Positions 1 to 11,480 are shown, numbered from the stretch's first letter. The stretch: 64,000 nt of DNA from Trissonchulus latispiculum (GCA_030248195.1 JASAND010008518.1:1-64000); one strand, 5' to 3'. A program made the numbers and translations. Notes: a model not told the origin generated them from the letters alone.

Positions 1-1347
1 ACTTAGAGCTTTCGTTTGATACCAAATTTGACCACTTTTGAAAAATTTTATTTTTGACCACTTGACCCCCTACACGATTTACCCTTCAAACGGCAAAGTG
101 GAGCCAGTCCAGCAAAATGGATGGGTCGGACGGCAAAACGGACTCCGGGAATGAGCTGGGCGCACCAGAAAACCTCTATAGACAAGGTTTTGAGAGGCCA
201 TGCAGTCCTATATGGTGTTCTTGTAGGTCGGCACCGACTTGACCCTCCCGACAGCAAAGTGGAACCAGCCCAGCAAAATGGGTGGATCGGACGGCAAAAC
301 GAAAACCGGAAATGAGCTGGGCGTCTCAGAAAACCCCTATGGACAAAGTTTTGAGAGGCTATGCACAGTCCTATATGGTGTTCTTGGAAGTCGGTACCGA
401 CCCACGACCCTCCCGACAGCAAAGTGGAACCAGCCCAGCAATATGGGTGGGTCCGACGGCAAAACTGCTTACGGGAATCAATTCGCCGTGCCAGAAAACC
501 TTTGTATGAAAGGAATTGAGCTTTCTAAAGTTGAATACACAGCGAGAAATTTCAATTTTTCATTTTTCGAATTTTCACCATTTTTTGACCGGTCACTGTG
601 GTCGCATGGGAAGTGATAGAGAAACGAGACTTAGCTATTTAGTTAGCTCAATATATGTAGTTTCTGAATATAAAAAGAAATCGGCTCCAGCTCTTAACGT
701 TCGAGCTGCGCAGCGACCACAAAAATGGTCACTTTTCGCTCTGAGCCGACTTTGCGGCGCCGCTGCCGCGCCTTGTGGCGCACCTGCGGCGCGGAAAAAG
801 TAGCGATTCTTAAATGGCGCATGGGGTACTACCAGACCCTATACGCATGATGTCCGGCCTCCGCTGCAGATTACGTGAAAGAGGCGGAAAGTCAGGACAA
901 TACGACCATTAAATAGGAGAAACCGGAAAAAAAAACATCACCGCCATAACCGGTCCGGGGCGCAACTTTTTAACGGAAAGTGATACGGGGCTGAAACTTC
1001 AAACACATGCTAAACTCGATGTGCTCTACAATTTGCGCATGAAATCTGCGCAGGATCTAGGCAGGATTTTGCGCAGCCTCTGCGCAGCTTATTTTACGGT
1101 GTCTCCAGGGACTTTTGACACATATTATAGAGGTCGCTGCCGCGGGCCCTATGATAAATTAACATACACAAATTCCAAATCTGCTGGAACAGTTTTCTCC
1201 ATGCTCGCTGTAACCTAAATAGCATACACACAATTAATTATGTACACGTACATCGTATGGTAGTAAGATTTTGATAAGATATATAAGAAATTAAGCAAGA
1301 TTGCTGTCTTGCCAATTTTGTTACTGGGATATATATCTCTCTTTCTC
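1..1347 (+). repeat. Arm of large fold-back element (copy I), cut by window start
   Basis: The window opens inside the 140-bp satellite (TTTGATACCAAATTTGACC at 15-35). It passes into about three 163-bp repeats, recognisable by AATGGGTGG/GGACGGCAAAAC, at about 75-500. The arm-specific unique region follows, with the GCGCAGCGACC block near 708, CCGGTCCGGGGCGC near 951 and GGTCGCTGCCGCG near 1130. Order and orientation match the left arm of the complete copy at 13764-17238. Open frames through the repeats are not genes. Confidence 0.8.
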
Positions 1348-1748
1348 TAGGGGGAGGGGGGTTGGCCGCCGCCCCCGTCGGGGGGCGAAGGTAGGAAAAA
1401 GGAAAAAAAGATAGGAAAAAGGGCAAACAAGCAAAAAAATTTCGCCCCTTCAGAGAGATTTTTCTTCTCCTTCTTAGCAGCACATTCATAGTGTATTGGA
1501 CGAAAAAGCTTGAAATGCGTCCAAATTTCATTTTTGAAATTAGAAGCATTTGAAAAATTGCATTTTTGTTTAAAAATGCGTAAAATTTTTTAAAATTTCT
1601 GCGGTTCGTTGAAATGTAAAGAATTAACGATTTGCTTACCGATTTTATTGCAAAACTTCTGGGAAGCTCTGCCTCCCGGACCCGCCCCGGTAGAAAACGT
1701 TCACCGTGGGGACCCGCGCCCCGTTACACAATCCTGGATCAGCCAGTG
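1348..1748 (-). mobile_element. hAT-like MITE remnant, reversed
   Basis: The right end, read in reverse, is CACTGGCTGATCCAGGATT. This closely matches the left terminus of the MITE at 12234 (CACTGGCGGATCCAGGATT). The left end shares the GGCGAAGGTAGGAAAAA stretch with the other end of that MITE. The outer left terminus is missing and no target duplication is visible, so this copy is truncated. Confidence 0.6.
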
Positions 1749-2151
1749 CCTCATCCCAATGCGACTTTTCGAAAAATGAAATGTAAATATAAATGTGAAT
1801 GTCAAAATGGCTGTGTGTATTTTTGTTCTTGTGAGTTGTTTCTCACTCAATTCATTTTTATATGAAAATAAATACGTATATATACAGCATTTTACACAAA
1901 ACCTTGGCTGTAAACTCAAAAATCCCCACCAGACCGACAAATTTCAGCAACGTCCCCCCCATAATTTTCGACCAGAGAATGAAAAAGTGTTCCACGAATG
2001 ACAAAAAATCGAAAATTTAAGTGCTTTTGGCAATTTTTGATTGTCCTATCCCATACAAGCTGAAATATATCCCTTAAGTTTTTTACGCACCATATATTAT
2101 AATAGCGATAGCGACCCTACATAATATGGGTGCGTATAAAAGCGTCTGCGC
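1749..2151. other. No gene seen
   Basis: AT-rich sequence. I see no supported gene, repeat or RNA in it. Confidence 0.5.
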
Positions 2152-2704
2152 CGTAGGTGTGGCTGTGGCTGGCGAAAAAAGTGGGGGTCGGGGTTTGAAA
2201 AATGTAGGGAGGGGGTCTGGCAAAAAAGGGAAGAGGAGGGGGGGCCGAAAAAAGTCGATTTGGGGGGGGGGAGGGGTAAGAAAAATTTTCAAGGGGGGTC
2301 GGTGAAAAATCGGTTTTTCGATAATAAACTGAAAACTTTATTTTTAGCAATTTTTAAGGAACTTAAGCGAATTTTAACAATTTTTCGCTAAGTTTTTGAA
2401 AATTTTCGATCTTTTGGTAAAAAATTTGCAGAAATTCAGGTAGGGGGTTGAAAATTTATAGGTGGGGGGGGCTGGCAAGGCAAAAGGCCTAATTGGGTGG
2501 AGGAGTAGAAAAAATTTTTTATGGGGGGGGGTCGGTGGCCCCTCCATTTTGGGGGGAGTTTGGAGCCCATTTTAGGGAGAAGGGAGGTCTGAGCTCTCAT
2601 TGGGGGGAGTAGTCGAGGTCGGGTATGGGGAAGGGAAGTTTGACCTTGACCTTCTCGTGGGGAGTCTCACTCTCACAGGGGGGCAAACTGTAGCCTTGTT
2701 CACC
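2152..2704 (+). mobile_element. G-rich MITE remnant of the CATAGGTG family
   Basis: It starts CGTAGGTGTGGCTG and carries the same interior as the element at 3616-4057 (AAAAAAGTGGGG, GGCAAAAAAGGG, AAAATCGGTTTTTCG). Its right part matches the end of the element at 12305-12857 (AACTGTAGCCT.GTTCACC), but the last bases of the terminus are lost. No target duplication was found. Confidence 0.6.
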
Positions 2705-3020
2705 CCGCCCCCAAACCCCCTTCCTGACAGCACTTTTTGGGGCTTAAAATTTTACCAAAGTTTTTTTAAAAAATGGTCATTTCTGGAAAATTTTTTTGTC
2801 AAATTGTTAGTTAAAAAGGCTTTAAAACAGTGAAAAACGCCTAAAACGATAAAAACAAACTTTGTGTTGACGAGAAACGCGTTAAAATGCGGAAAAGTTT
2901 GCGTTTTAGGAATTTTTTTGGATTTCCTGGAGGTCCGAATTGTGGGAGGAGAAGCCGGAAATTTTTGAAAATTTTGACCAAAAATCCTAAAAAATTTGGC
3001 GTTTTGTGGGCACCTCAGGG
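2705..3020. other. No gene seen; AT-rich transposon-like debris
   Basis: Runs of TTTTAAAA with AAAATGGTCATTTCTGG resemble interiors of the G-rich elements nearby. No supported coding sequence. Confidence 0.4.
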
Positions 3021-3448
3021 CGTAGGTGTACCTGGGGGGGTTGGGGGGAACCCCTCCCCCAAATGGAAAAGTGCCGACCCCACCACCGTCGAAATTTTGG
3101 AGGCAGATCCCACCCCAAATGGAAAATCCCAGACCCCACTCACCCAAATTTGTCAGACCCGACCCTCAAAATTTTGAAAATTTTGCCTCAAAATTAGTGA
3201 AAATTTGAAATTTTTTGGAAAAATTCCGAAATATTTGCAACAAATCAAAGTTTTTTCGAATCAGTGAGCAAAAATGAGGAAATACTGTTGATTTTTAGTT
3301 GGAAATAACGTTTTTTTTAGAAAATTAGCGAATTCTAAATTTTTGACCAGAAAGCTTTTGCCCCCCCCCCAAATTCGATTTATCCGGACCCCACCCCACC
3401 TCAAAACGGCTACCCCCTCCCCCGTCTTTTTCTCCAATTGCACCTATG
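3021..3448 (+). mobile_element. hAT-like MITE with exact 8-bp target duplication
   Basis: The element runs from CGTAGGTGTACC to GCACCTATG, which are imperfect inverted termini. It is flanked by CCTCAGGG at 3013-3020 and again at 3449-3456. An 8-bp duplication is characteristic of hAT elements. There is no coding capacity. Confidence 0.8.
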
Positions 3449-3615
3449 CCTCAGGGTGAGTGGGGTGGAAGATATGGGGACCCAACCCGAAATTGGAGTG
3501 GGGGGGCGCGGCTAATTTTTGCATGGTGATCACACTTCACGACATGACATTGCAGCCTGTGAGTTTGAGCCCCTAGTGCATTCTCCATGTGCTCTGAGCA
3601 GTCCTGGCTTGTCTT

Positions 3616-4057
3616 CATAGGTGTGGCTGATGAAAAAAGTGGGGTGGGGTTTGAAAGCGAGTAGGGTGGGGGTTTGGCAAAAAAGGGGGAGGGGGGGTCG
3701 AGAAAAAGTCGATTTGGGGGGAGGGGGTAAGAAAAATTTTCGAGGGGGGGGGGTCGGCGAAAAATCGGTTTTTCGCTAATAAACTGAAAATTTTCTCAGT
3801 TTTCAGCTATTTTAGCGATTTTTAAGGTGGTAGGGCAAATGTTAGCAATTTTTCGCTAATGTTTTGAAATTTTTCGAATTTTTGGCTAAAAATTTGCAAA
3901 AATTCAGGTAGGGGGTTGAGAATTTTTAGGGGGGTGTCGGCCGAATACCGATTTGGGGGGAGGCGAGGGGTAGAAATAATTTTTTGGGAGGGAGGGTCGG
4001 CGACCCCTCCATTTGGGCGGAGGGGTCCCCCCCACCCCTCCCCCTAACACACCTATG
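3616..4057 (+). mobile_element. hAT-like MITE with exact 8-bp target duplication
   Basis: The termini are CATAGGTGTGGC and ACACACCTATG. The flanking duplication is CTTGTCTT (3608-3615 and 4058-4065). The interior has G runs alternating with AATTTTTCGA-type stretches, like the copy at 2152. Confidence 0.85.
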
Positions 4058-4544
4058 CTTGTCTTGGCATTTTTTATGGGGGTGGGGGCTTCATGGGGGC
4101 CCCCATAGTTTCACCGGAAATTTTGGTTGGAGGGGGGGGGGGGGGGGTGTATATAGAAAACCTTTTCGACCACTACAGTAAATGATTACAGGAAATTCTA
4201 AACTAGAATTTCTAAACGAAGAAGTTCTAAACTATGACCTTCAAGAAGTGTATCCCTAAAACGTTTTTCATTAATTGCAATGAATTAGTCCATTAATTAT
4301 TCCTTCTTCCTGTAAAATCTATTCTTCTACGTAAACTTTAAATGTCCACAGATGTTTTTTTGCTTGCATCCCACCCATCTTTTCTAATATTTTTCAGATG
4401 GAATTTCTCGTTCAAATTTATTTTATGATTACATGCTTTATTAAAAGTCAAACATTGGATAAAAGCAAATCTGGTCCACATTTGTTAAATTTGCAATATA
4501 TAATTCATTTTGGATTTGAAAAATTTAGTTTTTGACGAAACTAA
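4058..4544. other. No gene seen
   Basis: Contains a long G run near 4131-4147, then AT-rich unique-looking sequence. Nothing else is supported. Confidence 0.4.
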
Positions 4545-5254
4545 GGGGGCGCTTGCATTATCGGGATTATAGATATAAAATTTAGACCGATAGCTCGATA
4601 TTAAAGAAATCCGAACTAAACTTACTTTGTTTGGCGGGGCATCTTTTGACAAAATTTCGGCAACGGAGACCACGTGCTGGGCTAGCTACCGGTATGGCTT
4701 AAAATTTCGAAATTTTATTAAAGCTGCAAACGACAACGTCGAATGCACTAGGTGAAAGAGCATGAAAAGCTCGTTACAACAATGTGTATATCTCTCATGT
4801 ACGTGTTTGCAATCAAAAGTTGCAGGCGGTTGAATATATGACAAAGTTACGTTTACCATTCCCAACGCGAATGCTAATGTAAAAACCAATCGTTCGGAAA
4901 TCAATTCTACAGGTGTCAGTGGGACAAAGTGCCAATTAAATATAAAACTTCCAAACTGTTTGACTCATTTGAAAATCACTAAAAACCATTTAATAAAAGT
5001 GCCATGAAGTTGTATTTTGTTAAGTTCTAACTTAAGTTTATAACTTTCGGCTTTGCTAAAATTTGCTTGAATCCAAACTTCAAACACCAATAAAGAATAT
5101 CTTTGTATTTTGTTTTTAAATAAATCAGCTGATTTGCAAACTTCAAATGTTTTGATTATGTTAATAAATTTGTTGTATTTACCACACTTTCATGCGATTA
5201 AAAATGTAAATTTAGCTTTGCTTAATTTTTTCATTTTTGGATTTTGACTGGCTT
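4545..5254 (+). repeat. Left long inverted repeat
   Basis: Shared landmarks with the right arm in reverse: GGGGGCGCTTGCATTA, GTCAGTGGGACAAAGT, AAATCAGCTGATTTGCAAAC, TTTTGATTATGTTAATAAAT and GGATTTTGACTGGCTT. It is longer than the right arm, so segments have been lost or gained. Confidence 0.8.
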
Positions 5255-5302
5255 GGCGTTTACACATAAGGGTGCTTTGAATTGACAAGAATGTGGTTGG
5301 GG

Positions 5303-5935
5303 CATAGATAGATACGGTGGTGTACCTTGGGGGGGGGGGGGAACCCACCCCTCCCCCCCAAATGAAAAGTCTCGACCAGACATGTGCAGAAGGGGAAATT
5401 CTGGGGGAGGGGGGTGAACCGGCGGCTTCGGACACCCGGCTTTACCGTATTTTCTGCCCAAACCCTCCGAAACACACGTATGCTCGGGGCGGGGCGTGGC
5501 GCGCCCTCGGGGGGGGTGCGCTTCAGGTCCAGGTCTGGGGAGGGGGTGAAACCCCCCAAGCACATGTATGGTCTCGACCCTCACCCTCGAAATTTTGGAG
5601 GCAGACCCCACACCCGAATGGCCCAGTTCTAGACCCTACCCTCCCAAATTTACCAGACCCCCTACCCTTAAAATTTTCGAAATTATGGCCTCAAAATTAG
5701 TAAAAATTCGAATTTTTTACAAACAAATCCAAGTTTTTCGACGAAATGACCAAATTGGTTCTTATATTGCTAATTTTTCGTTGCAAATAGCGTGTTTTTA
5801 GCAAAGCTTTGGAAGCTTTTTTAAAAATTTTGAAGAAAATTTGTTACCCCCTCCCCCAAATTAGATTTTTCCGGACCCCACCCTACCGAAAACTGTCTGA
5901 CCCCACCACCAACTTTTTCTCAAGGTACGCCTATG
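5303..5935 (+). mobile_element. G-rich hAT-like MITE, imperfect target duplication
   Basis: Flanked by GGTTGGGG (5295-5302) and GGCTGGGG (5936-5943), 7 of 8 matching. The ends are CATAG...GTGTACC and AGGTACGCCTATG. A second G-rich segment at about 5472-5570 looks like a nested or rearranged relative. Confidence 0.55.
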
Positions 5936-5964
5936 GGCTGGGGAGGAGAGACTGCAATTTTATA

Positions 5965-6155
5965 TATAGGTGTGCTAGGGGGGACCGGGTCCCCCCCAAC
6001 GAAAATGACAAAATTTGGCGCGCCCCCCCAGATTTTGGCACCCCCCCCCCCCCAATGTTTGGCCAAATTTTGCAAATTCAGGTTTTTTGGCCATTTTTGG
6101 GTACCCTCCCACTTCTCGAGCCGCCCCCTAAATTTTTTTACCTGCCACCCCTATG
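5965..6155 (+). mobile_element. Short G/C-rich MITE remnant
   Basis: TATAGGTGTGCTAGGGGGG on the left and CCACCCCTATG on the right resemble the CATAGGTG termini of its neighbours. No clear target duplication. Confidence 0.4.
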
Positions 6156-6747
6156 ATTAGTGACTTGGACGCAATAGGAGGAAGTCCGGCGGGCGTAGCC
6201 CCCTGCTATTTTTCAAACCGTTCTTAGAAATTTCTTCTTAGGTATATAATTATTGAAAAATGTTTCCTAAAACGATAAAGACGAGCCTTGTTGTAACGAC
6301 ATAACGTTAAAGTGCTGACTAATTATTTGATTTTATGTGTTCCTATTGTTGATTGGGGGGAGGGGTTTGGGGAGGACACCATCCCTTACATTTCGGTGGT
6401 AGACCACCAAATGGTAGTTTCAATACACAACCTTAGAAACAATGAAGGCTGGCCCCACTCCCAAGTTTCCAAATCTGAGTCTCCACCGCCCAAGTTAGCT
6501 TGAATCTGGAAACTGGAAATTTAGACTAAAATGTGAAATATCTTTTTTGCAAATTTCGTGTGAAAATCGAGGATCAAATTCAAAAAATAGCGCACATATT
6601 ATATCTTACTACTGCCATGTTTTTCTAGTTGGCATCCAGGCTATTTGGTTTGGCGGGGTTTTGGATGGAGTCCTCTCCAAACTTTTCTGGGAGGGGTCGC
6701 ATTCGACTCCTTTCTGTTCTGTGGAGGAGATTCCCCGCACCCCCACA
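6156..6747. other. No gene seen
   Basis: Includes GGCGGGCGTAGCCCCC, a motif common inside hAT-like MITEs. Open frames here are short and unsupported. Confidence 0.4.
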
Positions 6748-7003
6748 CAGGCGCGTAGACAGGGGGGGGGGGCGAGGGGGCATGCCCCCCCCGAAATCGG
6801 AGGCAAAAGAATAAATGTTGAGTAGTAGCAGCGTGAATAAATATTCCGAAAAATTTTCGCCTGCGGCGCTACTTTTCCACGAAAATATTCCAAAAAGTCC
6901 TAAATTTTGCTTGAAATCTGCCTCCAGTGGTCCAGTAGCGGTATAAATTTCAGAGCATTTGTGACTTGCCCCCCTCCAAAATTTTTTTCTGGCTACGCTA
7001 GTG
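6748..7003 (+). mobile_element. hAT-like MITE with exact 8-bp target duplication
   Basis: Termini CAGGCGCGTAGACAGG and CTGGCTACGCTAGTG. Flanked by CCCCCACA at 6740-6747 and 7004-7011. Internal TTTTCGCCTGCGGCGC can form a hairpin. Non-coding. Confidence 0.85.
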
Positions 7004-7148
7004 CCCCCACATACACTTCTGGCCTACAGTATACAACCGGTAAAAGAAGATGAAACGAAAATCTTCCGGACTTTTAATATCCATGGCGTTTATTCCGTTA
7101 CATTTCGTATGTGTTTTAGTAGATAGATTTCTAATTCGGCAGTTGATT

Positions 7149-7450
7149 ATGAACTCTGAGATTTTGACACTTGCAGAACAAGGTGCCACATCTAAAGATA
7201 TAGCGGACGCTTTGCCAAGAAAGTATCCTGGCGCCAGGGAGGATCGGTTAGAACCGTTAAGCGATCACTCGCAGCTCAAGGATTCAAATACAGGTCTGAC
7301 GTTTCTGATGAACTCTTACTCGAATACGTACGCACAGCGGTTTCAAATCTTGGCGGCCAGTGCGGTCGAAATTACGTCAAGGCATATGTGGACACGCACT
7401 ATCAGTGTATTGTAAGTGAGAAGCGGATATCTAAAGCCTTATTTTACAAG
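7149..7450 (+). pseudogene. Fragment of HTH/integrase-type transposase
   Basis: The first frame reads SEILTLAEQGATSKDIADAL, then a segment ending RKYPGAR. A one-base shift near 7240 moves to a frame with SVRTVKRSLAAQGFKYRSD, then ELLLEYVRTAVSNLGGQ and VSEKRISKAL near 7418. This looks like the N-terminal helix-turn-helix region of a family of metazoan transposases that carry an rve (integrase) core. I recognise it from memory and cannot name it firmly. The catalytic core does not follow: sequence after about 7450 no longer fits. It lies inside the large inverted-repeat unit, convergent with the RING-like gene, and may be that unit's own decayed transposase. Confidence 0.6.
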
Positions 7451-7754
7451 TTTTCCAAGCCTCCAAAGCTAAACAGAGAACTAAACTTAAGGAGTGATAC
7501 CGGTAATGCACTAATGATTAAAAAGTTATTATCATACACCAAATATGGAAGCATATATGGTAAAATCTGAGGTTGAGGATTGGAATGAAATCCTAAAAGA
7601 AGCAGACACAGACTGGGTGGTTGGGGGTTGCCTTCATAGAGTAGAATAAAGCATCAGGTTATGATATTTTAGTTGAAGTAAAAACTTTCAAAGATCTTTC
7701 AAAGATGCATCGAAAAATATTACAAATTATTATTTGGTTGAAAATTAAACTGAC

Positions 7755-7998
7755 CTAGTTCATCTTCAGCAATAGCTGCAGCAAAAGATGCAGTTAAACA
7801 GTCAGTGCACATCAACTTCAGGCACTTTTTACACTGCCGAGGTGTTGGATCCTTTGTTATCTCTCGACAAATACAACAAGTCAAGAGCTCCTCAGCAGCT
7901 TTCATTGCTCTAAGAGGAGCTGAGTCTTTCATCGACTGCAGACACTTCTCCAACTCGTTCTTCACAATTTTCAACTCTTCAAGGTTGTCTTCCATTAT
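7755..7998 (-). CDS. RING-like gene, exon 5
   Basis: Acceptor TTTAATTTAG. Codes a helical, acidic stretch, then the cysteine cluster CCIC...CKKC...CTDC. Ends at a GTCAGT donor in phase 1. An open continuation without a donor would add only a few residues. Confidence 0.65.
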
Positions 7999-10456
7999 CT
8001 AAATTAAAGCACCCAATATCAAGTCAAATTATAATAAAATTAAACCCGAAAAATACATTTCTTACGATTTTAACAAAATAAGCCTCCAGAAGAAAGCTGT
8101 ACCTTTGTTTTACATTTAAAGTTTCTTTGACGACTAATTTGAATATCACCAAAATCAGATTTACAGCTTTGGACGGACACAATATCATTACAATGCAAAA
8201 GCATACATCAGAAAATCCTGCAACAGCAGCATTTCTTCGACCTAGACAACGTCGCCGAGTATCCTTTGGAACAGCACAGTACACTTGAACATTTGTGCCT
8301 CGTTTCCAGTATTTGAATCCTAAACAAAACAATATCAACAATTTTTTGGTATTACACCATGCTGTTGGCAGCGTAGCTTAGTAGTCGTTTCTTAAAAACG
8401 AATGTCCCACAACTTGTGCCCAACTTAAACAAAACAAGTGACTACTTGATAAGGTAGTTTTTAGGTCTAAAGTTTGATCAATATTCCTAAAAATTATTTT
8501 GTTTAACAACAGAAAAACATTAGTTCAACAATTTAAACAAACTACAATAATTATACTAGAATATTAATTTCTATCAATTTTCATAATACAGAATCAATGG
8601 CAGTAGTCACGAGAGCTCGTAGGAGGCTTAATTTCCAGTATAAATATCTAATTGTGCAGTAGACATTGACTAAGTATATACATAGCCCTAAATAAAGACA
8701 GCAATTGAACACTAGACAGGCAAAAAACAGACTGTGTGCCTGCTCCAAGGATCCTCAGTTTATTTTATGGCTTCAAGAATGCTTCTATCCTTTAAAATTC
8801 CTACAACACCAGTGCGGAATATGTAGTACTGAAATAGTAATGTGGGAGTAAGCAAATAAGTCACTTAAATAATACGTAATCGAAATAACTATTAGCAAAC
8901 AACGTCCAATTACACTGACCTCTGGTATTATCCTGATCTTCAACCAAATTGCTGGTGGCTGTGTATAGCTCCAGATTAGCAGACTGACAGTGATCGCGTA
9001 CGTAGTCTCGAATATAGGGAACTGTCGCAGTATTGTCGCATATTTGAACAACACATTGTCGGCCTTTACTTTCAGGTTTACCAGTCTCCGAATTCAAGTC
9101 GGCCAGAGAAACAGGAAGGAGCTGACAGAGGCCTTTTCGCTGGCTGCTAAACCCTGCAGCAGCATTATTACTGGCACTTACAAGTACCGGTCTGACCAAG
9201 GGCCTAAAAACTAATAAAACAACTACACAATAATCACTGGTTTCCCTAAACTATATATATTCAAAAACTAACAACACTGGAAAAGTATATATAATGGGAA
9301 AACCACGCACTGGAATACGACATTAACCTACCGCCCAGTTTGAATCCCATTTCCAGCTCTTCCGACATGCACTACATGGCTGGAACTGTTTCCAGAAGAG
9401 TGTGGAACAACAACACTACTGCTCCCTCCATCACAAACATCGAACATTTCATAATCCGGCAAAATAAACTTTCCATCAGAGTTAGGCCAAATTAGCGGTT
9501 CAACCGAGGCTGCGCCACTAACTTCCATGTATAATGTTGCCGGAGTTAACTAAAATTAACAAACTCAAAACTCAATTCCCGTGTTTATGTAATGAGTACA
9601 TGTATATGATAGTTTGATAGTATCTATAAATATGATATAGGAACAAGCTGAAAGTTAAAATTTGGGAGAAGCCGGCAGATAAATTTATTCGGCAACTTTC
9701 CCCAATCAGGGTATTTTTACAGAGAGGTGTCGGGGCCCCCCGAAAATAGATTCCCCCCCGAAATCGACCCTCCACGCGATTTTAGCTTCCCTCCCCGAGA
9801 TTTTCTGAGTACTCAAATTTTTGCCAAAAATAGGCAACTTTTCTAAAATTTTTCTGCTTAGCCGGAGATGTTTTCGTAAAAAACATTTGCGTAAACATGC
9901 TAAAATATGAGTTTCACCATGTAAAATGCGCCAAAAATACCATTTTTTGGATCATTTCTGCAAAAATCCCCCGTGGAAAACCCTAAGAATGCCCTTGGGC
10001 GGGGCATTCTTAAGTAAGGTAGCTGAAACGCAGTTCTAGGCAAAGATAAGTTGGGGGAGGCCCAAAAGTGGGGGAGAAATAAACTGGGCTAAAAATTGTA
10101 TACGTAGATACAATAGAATACAGGTATATATATAGATAGCCTGTATTCTACATATACAGCTATGACTAATGCTAAAAAATTAAGTTTTAGCACCACATTT
10201 TTTAAAAATTTGGCAATTTCTGGGCACAATAGGGTGAGTGGGAGGAAGCCCAAAAAAGTGGGACTGAGGCCGAGTGATGGAAGTAAAAATGTGGGGGACC
10301 CTCCAACGAAAATAAGCGCAGATATACAAACATTTAACTATCCAACACTTTGAAATATTTAAAACAAATTCTACGTTGAGATTCTACGTATTCTATTCGC
10401 ACCATACTCAACGATGCGGAACAAAAACACAGCGTCTATAAATTATCAAATTAAGC

Positions 10457-10510
<54 letters not shown>

Positions 10511-10645
10511 GAAGACTGCAGCTAGTCGGGCTGCCGTCACCTGCGATCGGACAAAAGAATGAATCTTTCTATTACCATCTTTCTCAAACGCAATAGTTAC
10601 ATTGGGTGAAGGCGAATGCCCAATCTGATCAAGGATATCATCCAT
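7755..10645 (-). CDS. Unrecognised five-exon gene with RING-like zinc cluster (3' end not found)
   Basis: Minus-strand exons 10508-10645, 9332-9549, 8920-9203, 8207-8319 and 7755-7998 join in phase through GT-AG introns to at least 332 residues. Residues 1-75 (NVTIAFEKDG, LTPATLYMEV, NSDGKFILPDYEMF) look like a ubiquitin-like beta-grasp segment. Residues 163-235 may be a second one (CVVQICDN, IRDYVRD). Residues 254-290 are charged and helical. A cysteine cluster follows: C292/C295, C307/C310 and C315/C318, which is like the first half of a degenerate RING. The last exon ends at a donor (GTCAGT), so the remaining zinc ligands must lie in an exon I could not identify. Function is unknown; ubiquitin-related activity is only inference. 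The gene lies within the large inverted-repeat unit and could be transposon cargo. Confidence 0.65.
8207..8319 (-). CDS. RING-like gene, exon 4
   Basis: Acceptor TTTTGTTTAG joins G|GA (glycine) to FKYWKRGTNVQVYC. Ends at TCTGAT|GTATGC in phase 0. Codes residues up to 251. Confidence 0.65.
8920..9203 (-). CDS. RING-like gene, exon 3
   Basis: Acceptor GTTTTTAG restores an arginine codon split with exon 2. Donor GTCAGT leaves one base. It codes residues 119-213, including QVVQICDN-like and YIRDYVRDHC segments. Confidence 0.65.
9332..9549 (-). CDS. RING-like gene, exon 2
   Basis: Acceptor TAATTTTAG at its 5' side, donor GTAGGT, ends in phase 2. It continues the N-terminal fold (LYMEV...FILPDYEMFDV), then a serine/glycine-rich linker. 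Confidence 0.65.
9707..9996 (+). mobile_element. G/C-rich MITE remnant in intron 1 of the RING-like gene
   Basis: Starts CAGGGTATTTTTACAG and shares CCAAAAATACCATTTTTTGG with the element at 13333-13740. The right end is degenerate (CTAAGAATGCCCTT) and no target duplication is visible. Confidence 0.5.
10457..10506. repeat. (TA)n microsatellite
   Basis: About 25 uninterrupted TA units, directly abutting the exon 1 donor of the RING-like gene. Confidence 0.9.
10508..10645 (-). CDS. RING-like gene, exon 1
   Basis: Codes residues 1-46. The start ATG (MDDILDQIGH) is the first in the open frame, and the exon ends in phase 0 at AAG|GTATATA. The donor runs straight into a (TA)n array, which may affect its use. 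Confidence 0.6.
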
Positions 10646-10707
10646 TGCAAGACTCTTATATTAATACAATACGTTCACACCTGTCTGTAGCATGAGAAAA
10701 CAAGCAA

Positions 10708-10708
<1 letters not shown>

Positions 10709-10743
<35 letters not shown>
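10709..10743. repeat. (TA)n microsatellite
   Basis: About 17 TA units, 64 bases upstream of the RING-like gene start codon. Confidence 0.9.
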
Positions 10744-10845
10744 GTATAAAACTTCTGGGACACAAACCTTAAATCGGCCTTCCCCTCTCTTAAAGATTTC
10801 ATATATACTCTCTCCACGTTGAAAAATGTGGAAATGGTACCCAGG

Positions 10846-11470
10846 GTTATAGGTACGGCTGGGCAAAAAGTCTGTGGGGGTGTCGGCCAAAAATCTGGGG
10901 GCTACCCCCCCCCCCAACCTCCCCCCCAGAATTCGGTCCTCAGAAATTGCGAAAAATGGCCAAAAAATGCAAGATTTTCTGTAATTTAGCCCTTTTTTTC
11001 ATCAAAATAAGGCTTGTTTTTAACGTTTTAGGCGTTTTTGCACCGTTTTAAAGCGATTTTAGGTCAAAATTTTAGAAAATTTTTTCAAAACATGACCATT
11101 TTTCGGCCAAATTTAGCTAACTTTTTGCGTCTAAAAATCGTTGGGAGGGTTTGGGGGTAGCTTAAAGTTGGGGGAAAATCAAAAAATCTGGGGGGGGGGG
11201 TAAAGTTGGTCGAAAATTTTGGGGGGAACCCCCCCCCAAAGGAAGCTGTGGATGAGGTGATGGGGTTTGCGGCCAAATTTAGCTAATTGGGTCCACAAAT
11301 TGCTGGAGGGGGGGTTCGGAGGGGGTAGCCGAAAGTTGGGGAGGGTATGTCAAAAATTCAGGGGGGGGAGGGGTAAAATTTGCAAAAAATATTGGGTGGA
11401 TTCCCCCCAAGGAACTATTTTCTCACCTACTGTACCCCCCCCACCATTAGGGAACTCCATTTCATCTGTA
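10846..11470. mobile_element. G-rich MITE debris
   Basis: Two G/C-run blocks (about 10870-10930 and 11180-11240, plus 11300-11440) are separated by AATTTTTCGG-like stretches, as in the CATAGGTG elements. ATAGGTACGGC at 10848 may be a degraded terminus. Boundaries are not resolvable by eye. Confidence 0.4.
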
Positions 11471-11480
11471 TTAGCTATCA

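Noticed and set aside
48..616. Overlapping open frames of 60-125 codons on both strands
   Set aside because: They run through the 163-bp satellite; the same peptides recur at 14522-15067, 16441-17014, 19244-19878 and 24573-25247 in step with the repeat.
2083..6160. Many proline/glycine-rich open frames
   Set aside because: Artefacts of G and C runs in MITEs.
10451..10917. Frames ending in long YIYIYIY stretches
   Set aside because: Translated TA microsatellites; only the part before the splice donor (10508-10645) is kept as an exon.
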